Of a DNA stretch of 37,575 nt, positions 8,595-18,011 are shown piece after piece. A program made the position numbers and the translations under genes. Within the stretch, counting starts at the first letter, position 1. The number at the start of each line of letters is the position of its first letter. The notes under the pieces are model-generated. The model was given only the letters and a program-made list of their open reading frames with translations. It did not search any database and was not told the DNA's origin. The DNA lies in NCBI GenBank assembly GCA_947459155.1, contig CANHCM010000003.1:1-37575 (forward strand), read 5' to 3'. This DNA comes from Bacteroidota bacterium. GTDB taxonomy: Bacteria; Bacteroidota; Bacteroidia; M30B66.

Positions 8595-9986
8595 TTACAT
8601 ATCCAGTCCCAACAAAGTCAACTTGGCATTGCCCAGCAGATTGAGGGCAATGTCGAATTGGTTTTCGCCCACATAGATATCCTGCACCTCCATTTTCTGG
8701 AGATTGCCATTCAAGCGCATCACGTTCTTGTATTGGTATTGGCGCAACGACTCCGACAGGCTCTTTCGGATGGCATTCATTTCGGGCGCAAAAGAAAACC
8801 GGAGTTTTTCCTGGAGCAAATTTCGGAAGGTGCTGCTAAGCAACCAGCTGCCGGCCTTCACCAGCACGTTTCGCGTTTGAATGTCGTAGTCGAGCTCCTC
8901 CAGACTTAACTCATCGGTTGCCGTGTTGTAAACCGGCTTGCCCGACAAATAAAACTCACCCTTCAACGAGCCCGACACCACCAGGTGGACAATGGCGCGT
9001 TCGCCTTTTCCATACACGCGAATGCCTTCCACCTTTAATTTACGCTTTCCATACGAAAATTCCTGTCCAAGCATTTGGCGGGAGGCAATGTCGCTGGCTT
9101 CGTTGAAACCCAGAACGGCCCGCACCTGAACGGTAAACCCGGGGCTGCTTTTTGCGCTTTGACGCAATTCCGGAAGCAGCTTCTTCTCCAGCAACTCCGG
9201 CTTTCGTCCAATGTGGCCTTCGATATACGACTCCAATCCAAATTGCATGAGAATCGATTCCTTGTTGCTGCTAACCGGCGCCATCACCAAAGCGCTGGGG
9301 TTGATTTGAAGCCAGGTTTGTGTGCTATCGTCGAGTAGTACTGGTTCCTGCGCGAGTGCCCAAAGCTTCTCGATTTCCGAGCGGAGGTTAATGGCAGAAT
9401 TCACCTGCCGGTCAACATCGCGGGAGACCGCCTCGAGCTGATCTTCAATAACATCTTCCAACAATCGGTCAATGGGAACATTGATTGGCCCCAACGAAAT
9501 TACCGGCTTGGTTTTCCACTCGAAACCACCCGAGCGAGCGCCTAATGCGAAAGAGTAATCTTTTCGAATTTCAGGTCTTGCCCTCAAAAAAACATCGAGA
9601 TCGAAGCGCGTTTCCTTTTCAACGGCCGGACAAAACGAACAAGGATCCCAACGCCCCAAGGCCCAAATATTTACCGGTACGGTGAACAACAAGTCGCCGC
9701 CCGAAATGCTCAATCGGATGGGCTTCTTGCGCAATACAATCATCTTTAGATTATCGGCTGCCGGACTCGTAAAACTGTTGTCTTCGTAAAGCAAGGTTCC
9801 CACTTTCTTGTTCACCTGGTCCTCAATAAGCTTAATAGGCAGCTCTATCGGGAGGTTAACCGTACTCAAAACACTGCGGAATCGCTTGGTACTCACCGCA
9901 AACTCAGGTTCGGGGGCTTTTACCGTTTTGCAGGAGAAAATCAGGCTAAGCCATAGAAAACAGAGTGCAGACCAATACCTTCGCAT
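8595..9986 (-). CDS. DUF4403-like lipoprotein
   Basis: MRRYWSALCFLWLSLIFSCKTVKAPEPEF (lipobox), STVNLPIELPIKLIEDQVNKKVGTLLYED: pattern typical of DUF4403. Confidence 0.7.
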   Translation of the reverse strand: MRRYWSALCFLWLSLIFSCKTVKAPEPEFAVSTKRFRSVLSTVNLPIELPIKLIEDQVNKKVGTLLYEDNSFTSPAADNLKMIVLRKKPIRLSISGGDLLFTVPVNIWALGRWDPCSFCPAVEKETRFDLDVFLRARPEIRKDYSFALGARSGGFEWKTKPVISLGPINVPIDRLLEDVIEDQLEAVSRDVDRQVNSAINLRSEIEKLWALAQEPVLLDDSTQTWLQINPSALVMAPVSSNKESILMQFGLESYIEGHIGRKPELLEKKLLPELRQSAKSSPGFTVQVRAVLGFNEASDIASRQMLGQEFSYGKRKLKVEGIRVYGKGERAIVHLVVSGSLKGEFYLSGKPVYNTATDELSLEELDYDIQTRNVLVKAGSWLLSSTFRNLLQEKLRFSFAPEMNAIRKSLSESLRQYQYKNVMRLNGNLQKMEVQDIYVGENQFDIALNLLGNAKLTLLGLDM

Positions 9987-10001
9987 GCCGAAATATTTGC
10001 A

Positions 10002-10009
10002 CAAAACTA
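10002..10009 (-). promoter_or_regulatory. -7 element TAGTTTTG (minus strand) for the DUF4403 gene
   Basis: Plus-strand CAAAACTA; the ATG of the minus gene is at 9986. Confidence 0.4.
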
Positions 10010-10013
10010 CACT

Positions 10014-10562
10014 TTGGATTTCAACCTGCTCGATTATCTCATTTTGGCCTGGCTGATTTGGGGCTTTATTGCCGGCTTTCGTCGTGGTTTAGTCATGGAG
10101 CTGGCTCTTTTGGCCGGCGTTTTTTTAGGTATTTGGATGGCCATGCGTGGTTCAGGCTGGCTTGCCCAATGGCTTGAAAAAGAGCAAGACCTTAGTGGTC
10201 CGTGGATTTCACATCTGGCGTTTGTGCTGGTTTTTGCCGGGGTTTATGTGCTGGCCTGGATGGCCGGAAAATCGCTCTCCTTAGCCCTCAATCTGATGAT
10301 GCTGGGCTTGTTCAACAAGCTGGCCGGCGGTGTTTTTGGGCTGGGCAAAGCCCTGATGTTATGTGCCGTTCTTCTGGGTGTTTTTCGCTCCTTTCAGCTT
10401 TCCGCGCTCAGCAAAAATCAGGAACAGGGTTCACAGCTTTATTCCTCACTCAGTGGCCTTGTTCCAGCACTGTACCCCGATCTGAAAAAACGCTGGGAAA
10501 GCTTTGACGATCAACCCTCAATAAAAGCCGACGATTCCGACCGCGCCGAAAGCAATCAGTAA
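10014..10562 (+). CDS. CvpA family membrane protein
   Basis: MDFNLLDYLILAWLIWGFIAGFRRGLVMELALLAGVFLGIWMA..., four predicted TM segments; probable TTG start. Confidence 0.8.
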   Translation: MDFNLLDYLILAWLIWGFIAGFRRGLVMELALLAGVFLGIWMAMRGSGWLAQWLEKEQDLSGPWISHLAFVLVFAGVYVLAWMAGKSLSLALNLMMLGLFNKLAGGVFGLGKALMLCAVLLGVFRSFQLSALSKNQEQGSQLYSSLSGLVPALYPDLKKRWESFDDQPSIKADDSDRAESNQ

Positions 10563-10681
10563 CGCGCTTTTTGGGGTAGAATGGTTCTTGTTGCCGGAAA
10601 TGAATTGAACACTCGTCCGCAATTGGGTGTTTTGATTAAACAGGTCTCTGGAAAAGCGAACCTTGACGACCCGAATTGAAT

Positions 10682-10689
10682 TAGTTTTG
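10682..10689 (+). promoter_or_regulatory. -7 element TAGTTTTG upstream of mrp
   Basis: TAnnTTTG match 16 nt before the ATG at 10706; a TTG lies upstream at 10663. Confidence 0.45.
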
Positions 10690-10705
10690 CCAAAATTCTG
10701 AACGA

Positions 10706-11785
10706 ATGATCACTCCCGATAAAGTAAAAGAAGCCCTCAGTAATGTAATTGAGCCCGATTTAGGGAAAGACCTCGTTACCCTAAACATGGTAAAAGACAT
10801 TGCAGTGGATGGCCGCAAAGTGTCGTTCACCGTTGTGTTAACAACCCCGGCCTGTCCGCTGAAAGAACTCATCCACAATGCCTGTGTAAATGCCGTTAAG
10901 CACTATGTGAGCCAGGAGGCCGAAGTGGAGATTACCATGACGGCTAATACTTCCTCCGGAAAAGCTGGAAAATCGGGTATTCCGGGAGTAAAGAATATCA
11001 TTGCAGTGGCATCGGGCAAGGGTGGCGTAGGTAAGTCGACCGTTGCCGCGAACCTGGCAGCCGCCTTAAGTCAGTTGGGGGCTCGCGTAGGCCTGGTTGA
11101 TGCCGACATTTATGGTCCTTCCATGCCAATCATGTTCGACGTTGAAGAAGAAAAGCCCGGTGTGCGCATGATTGATGGGAAACAGATGATGATTCCGGTT
11201 GAGAGCTACGGCGTTAAAATCATGTCGATTGGTTTCTTTGCCGAAACCTCTCAGGCCATCGTGTGGCGTGGGCCGATGGCTTCCAAGGCTTTAACACAGC
11301 TGTTTAATGATGCCCATTGGGGCGAACTCGACTATCTCATCGTCGATCTTCCGCCCGGAACCGGCGATATCCACTTGACTTTGGTGTCGGGCATTCCGCT
11401 TACCGGAGCCATTGTGGTAAGTACACCGCAGAAAATTGCACTCGCTGATGCCGAAAAAGGGGTGGCGATGTTCCGCTTGCCCAACATCAATGTTCCGGTA
11501 TTAGGCATTGTTGAAAACATGGCCTGGTTCACGCCTGAGGAGCTGCCGGAAAACAAATACTACATCTTCGGAAAAGACGGCGCCAAAGAGCTGGCCGCTC
11601 GATTGGGGGTTCCCGTTTTAGGCCAAATTCCACTCGTTCAAAGCATCCGCGAAGGCGGAGATGTGGGTCACCCGGTAGGCCTTCAACAAAGTGGAGCCCT
11701 TTCGGATTTGTTTATTCGGCTTGCCGGTGCGGTTGCTCAGCAGGTGGCCATTCGAAACGCCCAGCCGCAAACCGCCGAAGTCTGA
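10706..11785 (+). CDS. mrp: Mrp/NBP35 (ApbC-type) iron-sulfur carrier P-loop ATPase with N-terminal MIP18-like domain
   Basis: VASGKGGVGKSTVAANLA deviant Walker A, VDLPPGTGDIHLTL, N-terminal MITPDKVKEALSNVIEPDLGKDLVTLNMVKDI. Confidence 0.93.
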   Translation: MITPDKVKEALSNVIEPDLGKDLVTLNMVKDIAVDGRKVSFTVVLTTPACPLKELIHNACVNAVKHYVSQEAEVEITMTANTSSGKAGKSGIPGVKNIIAVASGKGGVGKSTVAANLAAALSQLGARVGLVDADIYGPSMPIMFDVEEEKPGVRMIDGKQMMIPVESYGVKIMSIGFFAETSQAIVWRGPMASKALTQLFNDAHWGELDYLIVDLPPGTGDIHLTLVSGIPLTGAIVVSTPQKIALADAEKGVAMFRLPNINVPVLGIVENMAWFTPEELPENKYYIFGKDGAKELAARLGVPVLGQIPLVQSIREGGDVGHPVGLQQSGALSDLFIRLAGAVAQQVAIRNAQPQTAEV

Positions 11786-11819
11786 ACATTTATATTTACT
11801 TTCACCACGGCAAGACACC

Positions 11820-12086
11820 ATGACAACGGAAGAAAAAGCACTGCTGATTGCGCGAGTTGAGCAAGCCATTGAAACCCTGCGCCCTTATTTGGAAGCAGAT
11901 GGAGGCAATATTACGGTTGATGACATTCAGGACGACCTCACCGCTGTTGTGAGGCTTCATGGAGCCTGTAGCAGTTGCAATATGAGTGTGATGACACTCA
12001 AGGCCGGTGTGGCAGAAGCAATCCGCCATGCCGTTCCCGAAATCCGCGACGTGGTTGCCGTGAACATGCCCGTTTTTGAACCCTAA
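11820..12086 (+). CDS. NifU C-terminal domain protein (Fe-S scaffold)
   Basis: IETLRPYLEADGGNITVDDI...VVRLHGACSSCNMSVMTLKAGVAEAIRHAVPEI: NifU CxxC domain. Confidence 0.92.
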   Translation: MTTEEKALLIARVEQAIETLRPYLEADGGNITVDDIQDDLTAVVRLHGACSSCNMSVMTLKAGVAEAIRHAVPEIRDVVAVNMPVFEP

Positions 12087-12090
12087 GCCT

Positions 12091-13311
12091 ATGATAACAA
12101 ACCGATTCTCCGCACTGCTTTTTTTACTCCTTTTCAAGGGCTCGTTGATGGCCCAATTTAGCTGCGAAGGAGGCCGGTTTTGGGAAGAAATTTTTAGTGA
12201 AGTAACCTTAAGCTCCGACATTACCTATGGATCGGCAGTAAATGTTACCGGAGCAAATCAAAGTCTGCAGCTCGACATTTACGAGCCGGCCGGTGATACC
12301 GCAACGCGGCGACCACTGCTCATTCTGGCCCATGGAGGCTCTTTTGTTTTTGGGAACAAGACCGGTCCCGATGTGGTTCCGATTTGCGCCAAATATGCCA
12401 AAATGGGTTACGTGGTGGCTTCAATTAGCTACCGACTCGGTTATGAGAACTTTTTTCCCAATCCGGTAACGGCCGTACAAACCGTTTACCGCGCTTCGAG
12501 CGACATGAAGGCCGCCATACGTTACTTCAGGGCTCAGGTAGACGCCGGAAACAACACCTTCCGAATTGATCCGGATTACATTTTTTCGGGAGGCGTTTCG
12601 GCCGGAGCCTTCACCGCTTTGCACGCAGCCTATCTGAATGAGGCGTCAGAAATTCCGGCTGAAATTAATCCGGCTGAATATGGAGGCATCGAGGGAAATA
12701 GCGGAAACCCCGGATTTTCTTCTGCGGTAAGAGGCGTGGTGAATTTGTGTGGCGCCATTGGCGATACCAGCTGGATTGTTGCCGGAGATCCGCCCTGCGT
12801 TTCTGCCCACGGCACCGCCGATAATACCGTTCCTTACGGTACTGCTGTAATCAATGTGCTGGGACAAAACCTGCTCACCGTGGATGGCAGTGCATCGATT
12901 GTTGCCCGACTCGAAAATCTGGGTATCGACAACCCCTTTGCTTCGTGGCCGGGCGTTGGACACACGCCTTTTGTTACAGATGACATTTACCGCGATTCGG
13001 TGTATCAGATTGTAACGCCTTTTTTGGCCCGGCTGGTAGGGTGCGAAACCCCATCGGGAATTCAAAGCGCGCAAAGCCCTCCGGCTGTTTTCCCCAATCC
13101 GTTTGAAAGCAATGGGTTTACGGTGCGTAGCTCAGTGCATTGGACAAAAGGCCGGATTACCGACCTTTCTGGGAGAACAGTGATTTGCTTGGAGAACCCC
13201 AACCGTTCGAAATCCTTCCTCGTTGTAGAGTCTCTGAACTCCGGAGTGTATCTACTTCAGTTAGAGCAGGAAGATGGCCGAACGGCTTGGTGTAAAGTCA
13301 TCCGGCGTTAG
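12091..13311 (+). CDS. Secreted alpha/beta hydrolase (esterase-like) with C-terminal T9SS type A sorting domain
   Basis: Signal peptide; oxyanion HGGSFVFG; nucleophile elbow GGVSAG; C-terminal VFPNPFESNGFTV...SGVYLLQLEQEDGRTAWCKVIRR. Confidence 0.82.
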   Translation: MITNRFSALLFLLLFKGSLMAQFSCEGGRFWEEIFSEVTLSSDITYGSAVNVTGANQSLQLDIYEPAGDTATRRPLLILAHGGSFVFGNKTGPDVVPICAKYAKMGYVVASISYRLGYENFFPNPVTAVQTVYRASSDMKAAIRYFRAQVDAGNNTFRIDPDYIFSGGVSAGAFTALHAAYLNEASEIPAEINPAEYGGIEGNSGNPGFSSAVRGVVNLCGAIGDTSWIVAGDPPCVSAHGTADNTVPYGTAVINVLGQNLLTVDGSASIVARLENLGIDNPFASWPGVGHTPFVTDDIYRDSVYQIVTPFLARLVGCETPSGIQSAQSPPAVFPNPFESNGFTVRSSVHWTKGRITDLSGRTVICLENPNRSKSFLVVESLNSGVYLLQLEQEDGRTAWCKVIRR

Positions 13312-13313
13312 CC

Positions 13314-14408
13314 TTACTTTTTAGCGCCTGCTTTACTTACCGGACTGTTCACAGAAACATCGGTGTAGTACTCAATGATGGTTCTCGACTTGATCAACTT
13401 TTCAGGTTCTGAAGCCTTAACCGTTAATACTTCGGTGGTGCGTCCAAAGTCATCGTAACGCCAGGTGGTGACTTCGATTTGAGTGCCTGCAGCATCGCGT
13501 TTAACCTCCTTAATAATTTCGCCAAAACTGTTGTAAACCCGCTCGGCGCTGCCTTTGTTTTCAAGCTTTTTTTCGGGGCATGCGCAAACCTTGAAATAGG
13601 TTGAGGTGATGGATGAATCGGTGTACAAAAGTTCTACCCGTTCTGTTTCCTGCTGATCTTCGTTGTAGCCGTGGCGGCGGATGATTCGGTAGTCGTTGTC
13701 GAGCTGGTATTTGAAATACACCCAGCTTAGCATTTTACGACGCTCCTTATTGTTGTAAACGGTGGTTTGAAGGATGGTTCCCTGATCGTCGAACTCGTTC
13801 ACAGTAAGCGGATATTGCCCGGGCACGCGCGCTCCGGTCGAATCCAAAGCATAGTGGCAGGTCTCAATCAAATCGCCGCGTGAGGAACGCTTGTCTTCAA
13901 AAAGCCGCTTTCCAAGCGATTTTTCACCGCGGAAATCTTCTTCCGAAACCGGATAAGCCTGATCATCATAGGTGTAAACCGTATATGTAAGAAGTGTGTC
14001 GCCTTTGGTGCGCATCTCTCGTTTTTCTGCTTGCCCCGAGGCACTGTACAGCATCACTTCCTTCAGGTTTTTACCAATGTATTTGGTTTCTCGTTTTTGC
14101 AGTTTGCCACTTGGATCAACCGTATATCGGATGTCGGCCGACTTGTTTCCATCTTCGGAAAACCGCCCTGAGCTTTTCGGATTGCCTTTATTGTCGAACA
14201 GGTCTTGCTGCATCAAGTACTCCCGGCCGGAGGTTTGTCCCACACCGAATTGATATCGGGTTTTCATCACCGGCGAAGGTTTGCGTTCCTGCTTTTTGAA
14301 CAACTTTCCGGCATCTTTTAAGATGCAGGCATCCTGAGCGATGCTAAATGTGCTCAAGGCCAGAGCCAGAGCGGAAAGTAAGACGCTTTTAGTGTGAAGA
14401 TGTTTCAT
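13314..14408 (-). CDS. Secreted hypothetical protein with YD/RHS-like beta repeats
   Basis: Signal peptide MKHLHTKSVLLSALALALSTFSIAQ; recurrent patterns such as YTVYTYDDQAYP, VNEFDDQGTILQTTVYN, WRYDDFGRTTEVLTV. Confidence 0.6.
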   Translation of the reverse strand: MKHLHTKSVLLSALALALSTFSIAQDACILKDAGKLFKKQERKPSPVMKTRYQFGVGQTSGREYLMQQDLFDNKGNPKSSGRFSEDGNKSADIRYTVDPSGKLQKRETKYIGKNLKEVMLYSASGQAEKREMRTKGDTLLTYTVYTYDDQAYPVSEEDFRGEKSLGKRLFEDKRSSRGDLIETCHYALDSTGARVPGQYPLTVNEFDDQGTILQTTVYNNKERRKMLSWVYFKYQLDNDYRIIRRHGYNEDQQETERVELLYTDSSITSTYFKVCACPEKKLENKGSAERVYNSFGEIIKEVKRDAAGTQIEVTTWRYDDFGRTTEVLTVKASEPEKLIKSRTIIEYYTDVSVNSPVSKAGAKK

Positions 14409-14469
14409 GGTTCAGCGCTTTTTAGTCGAGTAAAAGTAATTCCCACAAGTGTGAAAAACAAGCAATTAA

Positions 14470-14477
14470 CAAAGTTA
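14470..14477 (-). promoter_or_regulatory. -7 element TAACTTTG (minus strand) upstream of the 13314-14408 gene
   Basis: Plus-strand CAAAGTTA; lies within a pair of direct repeats ATTAACAAA. Confidence 0.3.
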
Positions 14478-14536
14478 TTAACAAACCATACGAATAAACC
14501 TTGATTGAGGTTTTGTTTCGGTGTTGTGTTGCGATG

Positions 14537-14544
14537 TAATTTTG
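14537..14544 (+). promoter_or_regulatory. -33/-7 promoter (TTTG N21 TAATTTTG) for the 14558 gene
   Basis: TTTG at 14512-14515 and TAATTTTG at 14537-14544; ATG at 14558. Confidence 0.45.
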
Positions 14545-14557
14545 AATCTCAGTTCGG

Positions 14558-14959
14558 ATGAAAAAAGATATTGAATACCCCACAGTAACTGATGTTGCCA
14601 TTGCCGTGGTAAAGGAAGAAGTGGATGGGGAAGAAGGCTGGGCAGTGTATCTGCTCAATCTAAAGGAAATCGAGATTACCGGTGTATTGGTAAGCTCAAA
14701 GGGTTATGGAAAGGTAGATGGTGAAGACGTCAAAACTTCGGTGCTTCGTCATTTCATCGACACCGTTCCGGCCAAAAGTGCTGCTCGGGTGGAGCCGATT
14801 ATGGAGAACGTTTTCCACCTGAACAACGAATACTGGGTGAGCTTTTATGTTGGGGAGTTGATTCACGACAAGAAGTTCATCTTCTTACCCGGAACCATTG
14901 ATGAAGCCTTTTTTTCGACAGTTCCGGTGCTTCAAAAACGCGGTGTCTTAATCGCCTGA
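14558..14959 (+). CDS. Conserved hypothetical protein, Bacteroidota type
   Basis: 133 aa ORF with -7 promoter: MKKDIEYPTVTDVAIAVVKEEVDGEEGWAVYLLNLKEIEITGVLVSSKGYG...; function unrecognised. Confidence 0.7.
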   Translation: MKKDIEYPTVTDVAIAVVKEEVDGEEGWAVYLLNLKEIEITGVLVSSKGYGKVDGEDVKTSVLRHFIDTVPAKSAARVEPIMENVFHLNNEYWVSFYVGELIHDKKFIFLPGTIDEAFFSTVPVLQKRGVLIA

Positions 14960-15002
14960 GCTGAGTTCCGATGTTGTTCCGGTAATCTAAACAAACCGGA
15001 AT

Positions 15003-15692
15003 ATGATACACCACATTGCAAAAGAGTCGGTTATTTTTATCGACATTGAAACAGTACCTGCAGCCCCGGAGTTTGCCCAACTCCGTCCGCTCTGGCAATC
15101 GCTGTGGGCCGTCAAGCACCATAGCCTTGGTCGCACCGATTCTCCTGAAGAATCTTATGAAAGAGCCGGCATTTATGCAGAATTTGGAAAGATTATCTGC
15201 ATCTCTCTCGGCTACTACACCCGAAAGGGAAACACCCGTAGGCTCATCTCATTTTATGGTCACGAAGAGCAGGAGTTGCTGAATGGCTTTTTGCGTTGGT
15301 TAAAGAAAAACTACACCGGACATCATCGTTTTTGTGCCCACAACGGGAAGGAATTCGACTACCCCTGGCTTTGTCGACGGATGCTCATTTTAGGTGTCGA
15401 GCTTCCGGAATGTCTTCAACTGATGGGCAAGAAACCTTGGGAAATCAATCATCTCGACACTTTGGAGCTTTGGAAATTTGGCGATTTCAAGCATTATACT
15501 CCTCTGCGGTTGCTTGCAGCTGTATTCGGCGCCGACGATCCCAAGCAAGGCATGGATGGCAGTGCGGTTTACTCGAAATACTGGCTCGAAAGCGATCTTG
15601 AAAGCATTCGTGAATACTGCGAAGCGGATGTTCTCACACTCATGTCGATTTTTGAAGCCATGCAGGGTAGAAACATCCCAAGCGAAACCTAA
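15003..15692 (+). CDS. Predicted 3'-5' exonuclease, DEDDy ribonuclease H-like fold
   Basis: VIFIDIETVP (DxE), CAHNGKEFDYPWLCRRM, SIREYCEADVLTL (YxxxD-type ExoIII motif). Confidence 0.8.
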   Translation: MIHHIAKESVIFIDIETVPAAPEFAQLRPLWQSLWAVKHHSLGRTDSPEESYERAGIYAEFGKIICISLGYYTRKGNTRRLISFYGHEEQELLNGFLRWLKKNYTGHHRFCAHNGKEFDYPWLCRRMLILGVELPECLQLMGKKPWEINHLDTLELWKFGDFKHYTPLRLLAAVFGADDPKQGMDGSAVYSKYWLESDLESIREYCEADVLTLMSIFEAMQGRNIPSET

Positions 15693-15738
15693 CAAGGTTT
15701 GCCGCTTTCTCGTAAATTGCGAGCTTCGTAACAACACC

Positions 15739-16269
15739 ATGAACCGAAACGCCCAATTGATTCTTCCCGTTGTTTTACTGCTTTTGTGGTCGTGCAAAGG
15801 AAATCTGGAAAAGTACGGTGAAGATTTTGCCAATCTCATGCGCAGCAATCACGGCCTGTTCAGGGATTGTGAACTGGGCGACACTCCCGATAGAGTGAGG
15901 CAAAACGAAGGCACGGCACCCTCTTCATTTACCGACAATAGCCTCAGCTACGAGGGCCGATTGAACGAAAACGCCGATTATCTGATTCAGTACGGCTTCG
16001 AAAACGAAAGGCTCTACGAAATACTCGTAGAAGTGAGCTTTCAAAATCCGGCCGAGGGACAAGCGTTGCTCAATGGTTTCAAAGCCTTCTTCAACCAAAA
16101 GTATGGCGCATACACTCCCGGAAATGGCTTTCTGGTTTGGTCTACCATTTCAGGAAACACCCGCGCTCGCATCGAAATGGTCGATGAAAGTCAGCTTTCT
16201 GACTTTGGTCAATTCTCCTTGAGCTTTTACAAAGAAAATCCCGAGTCGGGCGAAACCCCAGCACTGTGA
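15739..16269 (+). CDS. Hypothetical lipoprotein
   Basis: MNRNAQLILPVVLLLLWSCKGNLEKYGEDF (lipobox), 176 aa; GTGA overlap with the downstream ABC ATPase. Confidence 0.65.
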   Translation: MNRNAQLILPVVLLLLWSCKGNLEKYGEDFANLMRSNHGLFRDCELGDTPDRVRQNEGTAPSSFTDNSLSYEGRLNENADYLIQYGFENERLYEILVEVSFQNPAEGQALLNGFKAFFNQKYGAYTPGNGFLVWSTISGNTRARIEMVDESQLSDFGQFSLSFYKENPESGETPAL

Positions 16270-18011
16270 AAACTCCAGTTTTAGCGGTATCGGCACTGTC
16301 TGTTCACTTCAAGAATAAGCAGGGCAATGTTGTGCCGGCCGTGAATAAACTGTCGTTCACCTTGAATCGGGGCGAGATTCTGGGAATTGCCGGAGAATCG
16401 GGGTCGGGAAAAAGTGTTACAGCTCTGGCTCTGATGAATCTCTTGTCGCCCGAGCTGGCCATTGTACAAAGCGAAAAAATTAGCTTTTTCGATGCGAATA
16501 ACAAGGAGACCGCACTCAATCGCCTCAACCAAAAGCAATATGCCCGCTTTCGCGGCGAGCACCTCTCCATGATCTTTCAGGAACCAGGGTCTGCTTTAAA
16601 CCCTGTAATGCGCTGCGGAGAGCAGATAGCAGAAATGTTCCTCACCCACCGGAGACACACCCGGCACATGGCCAAAAACGAGGCCTTGAAACTGATTGCC
16701 GAGGTATTGCCCGACAATCCCGATAGGATTTACTCCTCTTATCCACATCAACTTTCGGGTGGACAAAAGCAACGGGTGATGATTGCCATGGCCATGGCCT
16801 GTAAACCAGAAGTGCTGATTGCCGACGAGCCCACCACGGCTTTGGATGTGAGTACTCAAAAGAACATCCTGATGCTGATGAAAAAACTGCGCGATCAGCA
16901 TGGAACCGCAATTCTGTTCATCTCACACGATTTAAATCTATTGTCTGGCTTCGCCGATAGCGCCCTCATTCTTCAAAATGGCGCGTTGGTAGAATCTGGC
17001 CCGGTTGATCATGTGTTTATGCATCCGTCGGCGTCGTACACCCGCGGATTAATCAATTGTCGTCCGCCTTTGGAAAAAAGACTGTTTCGACTGCCAACCC
17101 TACAGGATTATCTTTCTGAAGAAGCGGTCGAAAGTCGCTTTAACCCGAATCACCCATCGAATATTATTGACCCGGCCGAGCGCGTGGCAAATCACGCCAA
17201 GCTTTACAGCCAAGAGGCTTTACTCGAGGTGAAGAATATCCATATTGGCTACACACAACGAAAAACGATATTCTCCAGAAGCGTCGAAGAAATTCGCGCG
17301 GTTAACAACGTTTCTCTCAAGGTTTTTCCCGGCGAAACGCTTGGTTTGGTGGGCGAGTCGGGCTCTGGGAAAAGCAGCCTCGGCAGGGCCATCCTTAAAT
17401 TGGAAGAGCCGCTCAGTGGAGAGCTTTGGTTTGATGGCCAAAACATCACTAAACTAAGTCAGGCGCAATTCAGGCCACTCAGAAAACGGATGCAAATGGT
17501 TTTTCAGGATCCTTATCAGTCGCTGAATCCTTCGCTTACCGTGGAAGAAATGTTGGCAGAACCACTGTTGGTGCATCGTTTATGTCCCGATAAAGAGAGT
17601 CTCAAAAGGCGCGTACAGGAGTTGCTTGATCGGGTGCATTTGCCCCGGAATTTCAAACGTCGCTTTCCTTCTGAGATGTCGGGAGGGCAACGTCAGCGAC
17701 TTTGCATTGCCCGAGCGCTTTCGGTACAGCCCGATTTTTTAGTCTGCGACGAGGCCGTTAGCGCACTCGACGTATCTGTCCAAGCCCAGATTATCAATCT
17801 AATCAACGAGTTGAAGCGGGAAATGGGCTTCACCTGCCTGTTCATCTCCCACGACATTGGCGTTGTGCGCTTTGTTTCAGACCGTATTGTGGTTTTGCAA
17901 AAAGGGGAGGTTGTAGAAGAAGGCGAAGCCGACAAGATTTGCCAAACACCCGAGCACCCTTATACACGCAGCCTGTTGGATGCTATACCCCAAGGAAATT
18001 TCTCATTATGA
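16266..18011 (+). CDS. Fused dual-ATPase of a dipeptide/oligopeptide ABC transporter (DppD-DppF / YejF type)
   Basis: Two Walker A (GESGSGKS), two signatures ([16 protein letters not shown]), two Walker B; oligopeptide-type C-termini; GTG start. Confidence 0.9.
   Translation: MKTPVLAVSALSVHFKNKQGNVVPAVNKLSFTLNRGEILGIAGESGSGKSVTALALMNLLSPELAIVQSEKISFFDANNKETALNRLNQKQYARFRGEHLSMIFQEPGSALNPVMRCGEQIAEMFLTHRRHTRHMAKNEALKLIAEVLPDNPDRIYSSYPHQLSGGQKQRVMIAMAMACKPEVLIADEPTTALDVSTQKNILMLMKKLRDQHGTAILFISHDLNLLSGFADSALILQNGALVESGPVDHVFMHPSASYTRGLINCRPPLEKRLFRLPTLQDYLSEEAVESRFNPNHPSNIIDPAERVANHAKLYSQEALLEVKNIHIGYTQRKTIFSRSVEEIRAVNNVSLKVFPGETLGLVGESGSGKSSLGRAILKLEEPLSGELWFDGQNITKLSQAQFRPLRKRMQMVFQDPYQSLNPSLTVEEMLAEPLLVHRLCPDKESLKRRVQELLDRVHLPRNFKRRFPSEMSGGQRQRLCIARALSVQPDFLVCDEAVSALDVSVQAQIINLINELKREMGFTCLFISHDIGVVRFVSDRIVVLQKGEVVEEGEADKICQTPEHPYTRSLLDAIPQGNFSL

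Noticed and set aside
16266-18011. Possible gene fusion artefact (two ATPase domains in one ORF)
   Set aside because: Fused DppD-DppF/YejF-type ATPases are a known natural arrangement and both halves are intact with a sensible linker.
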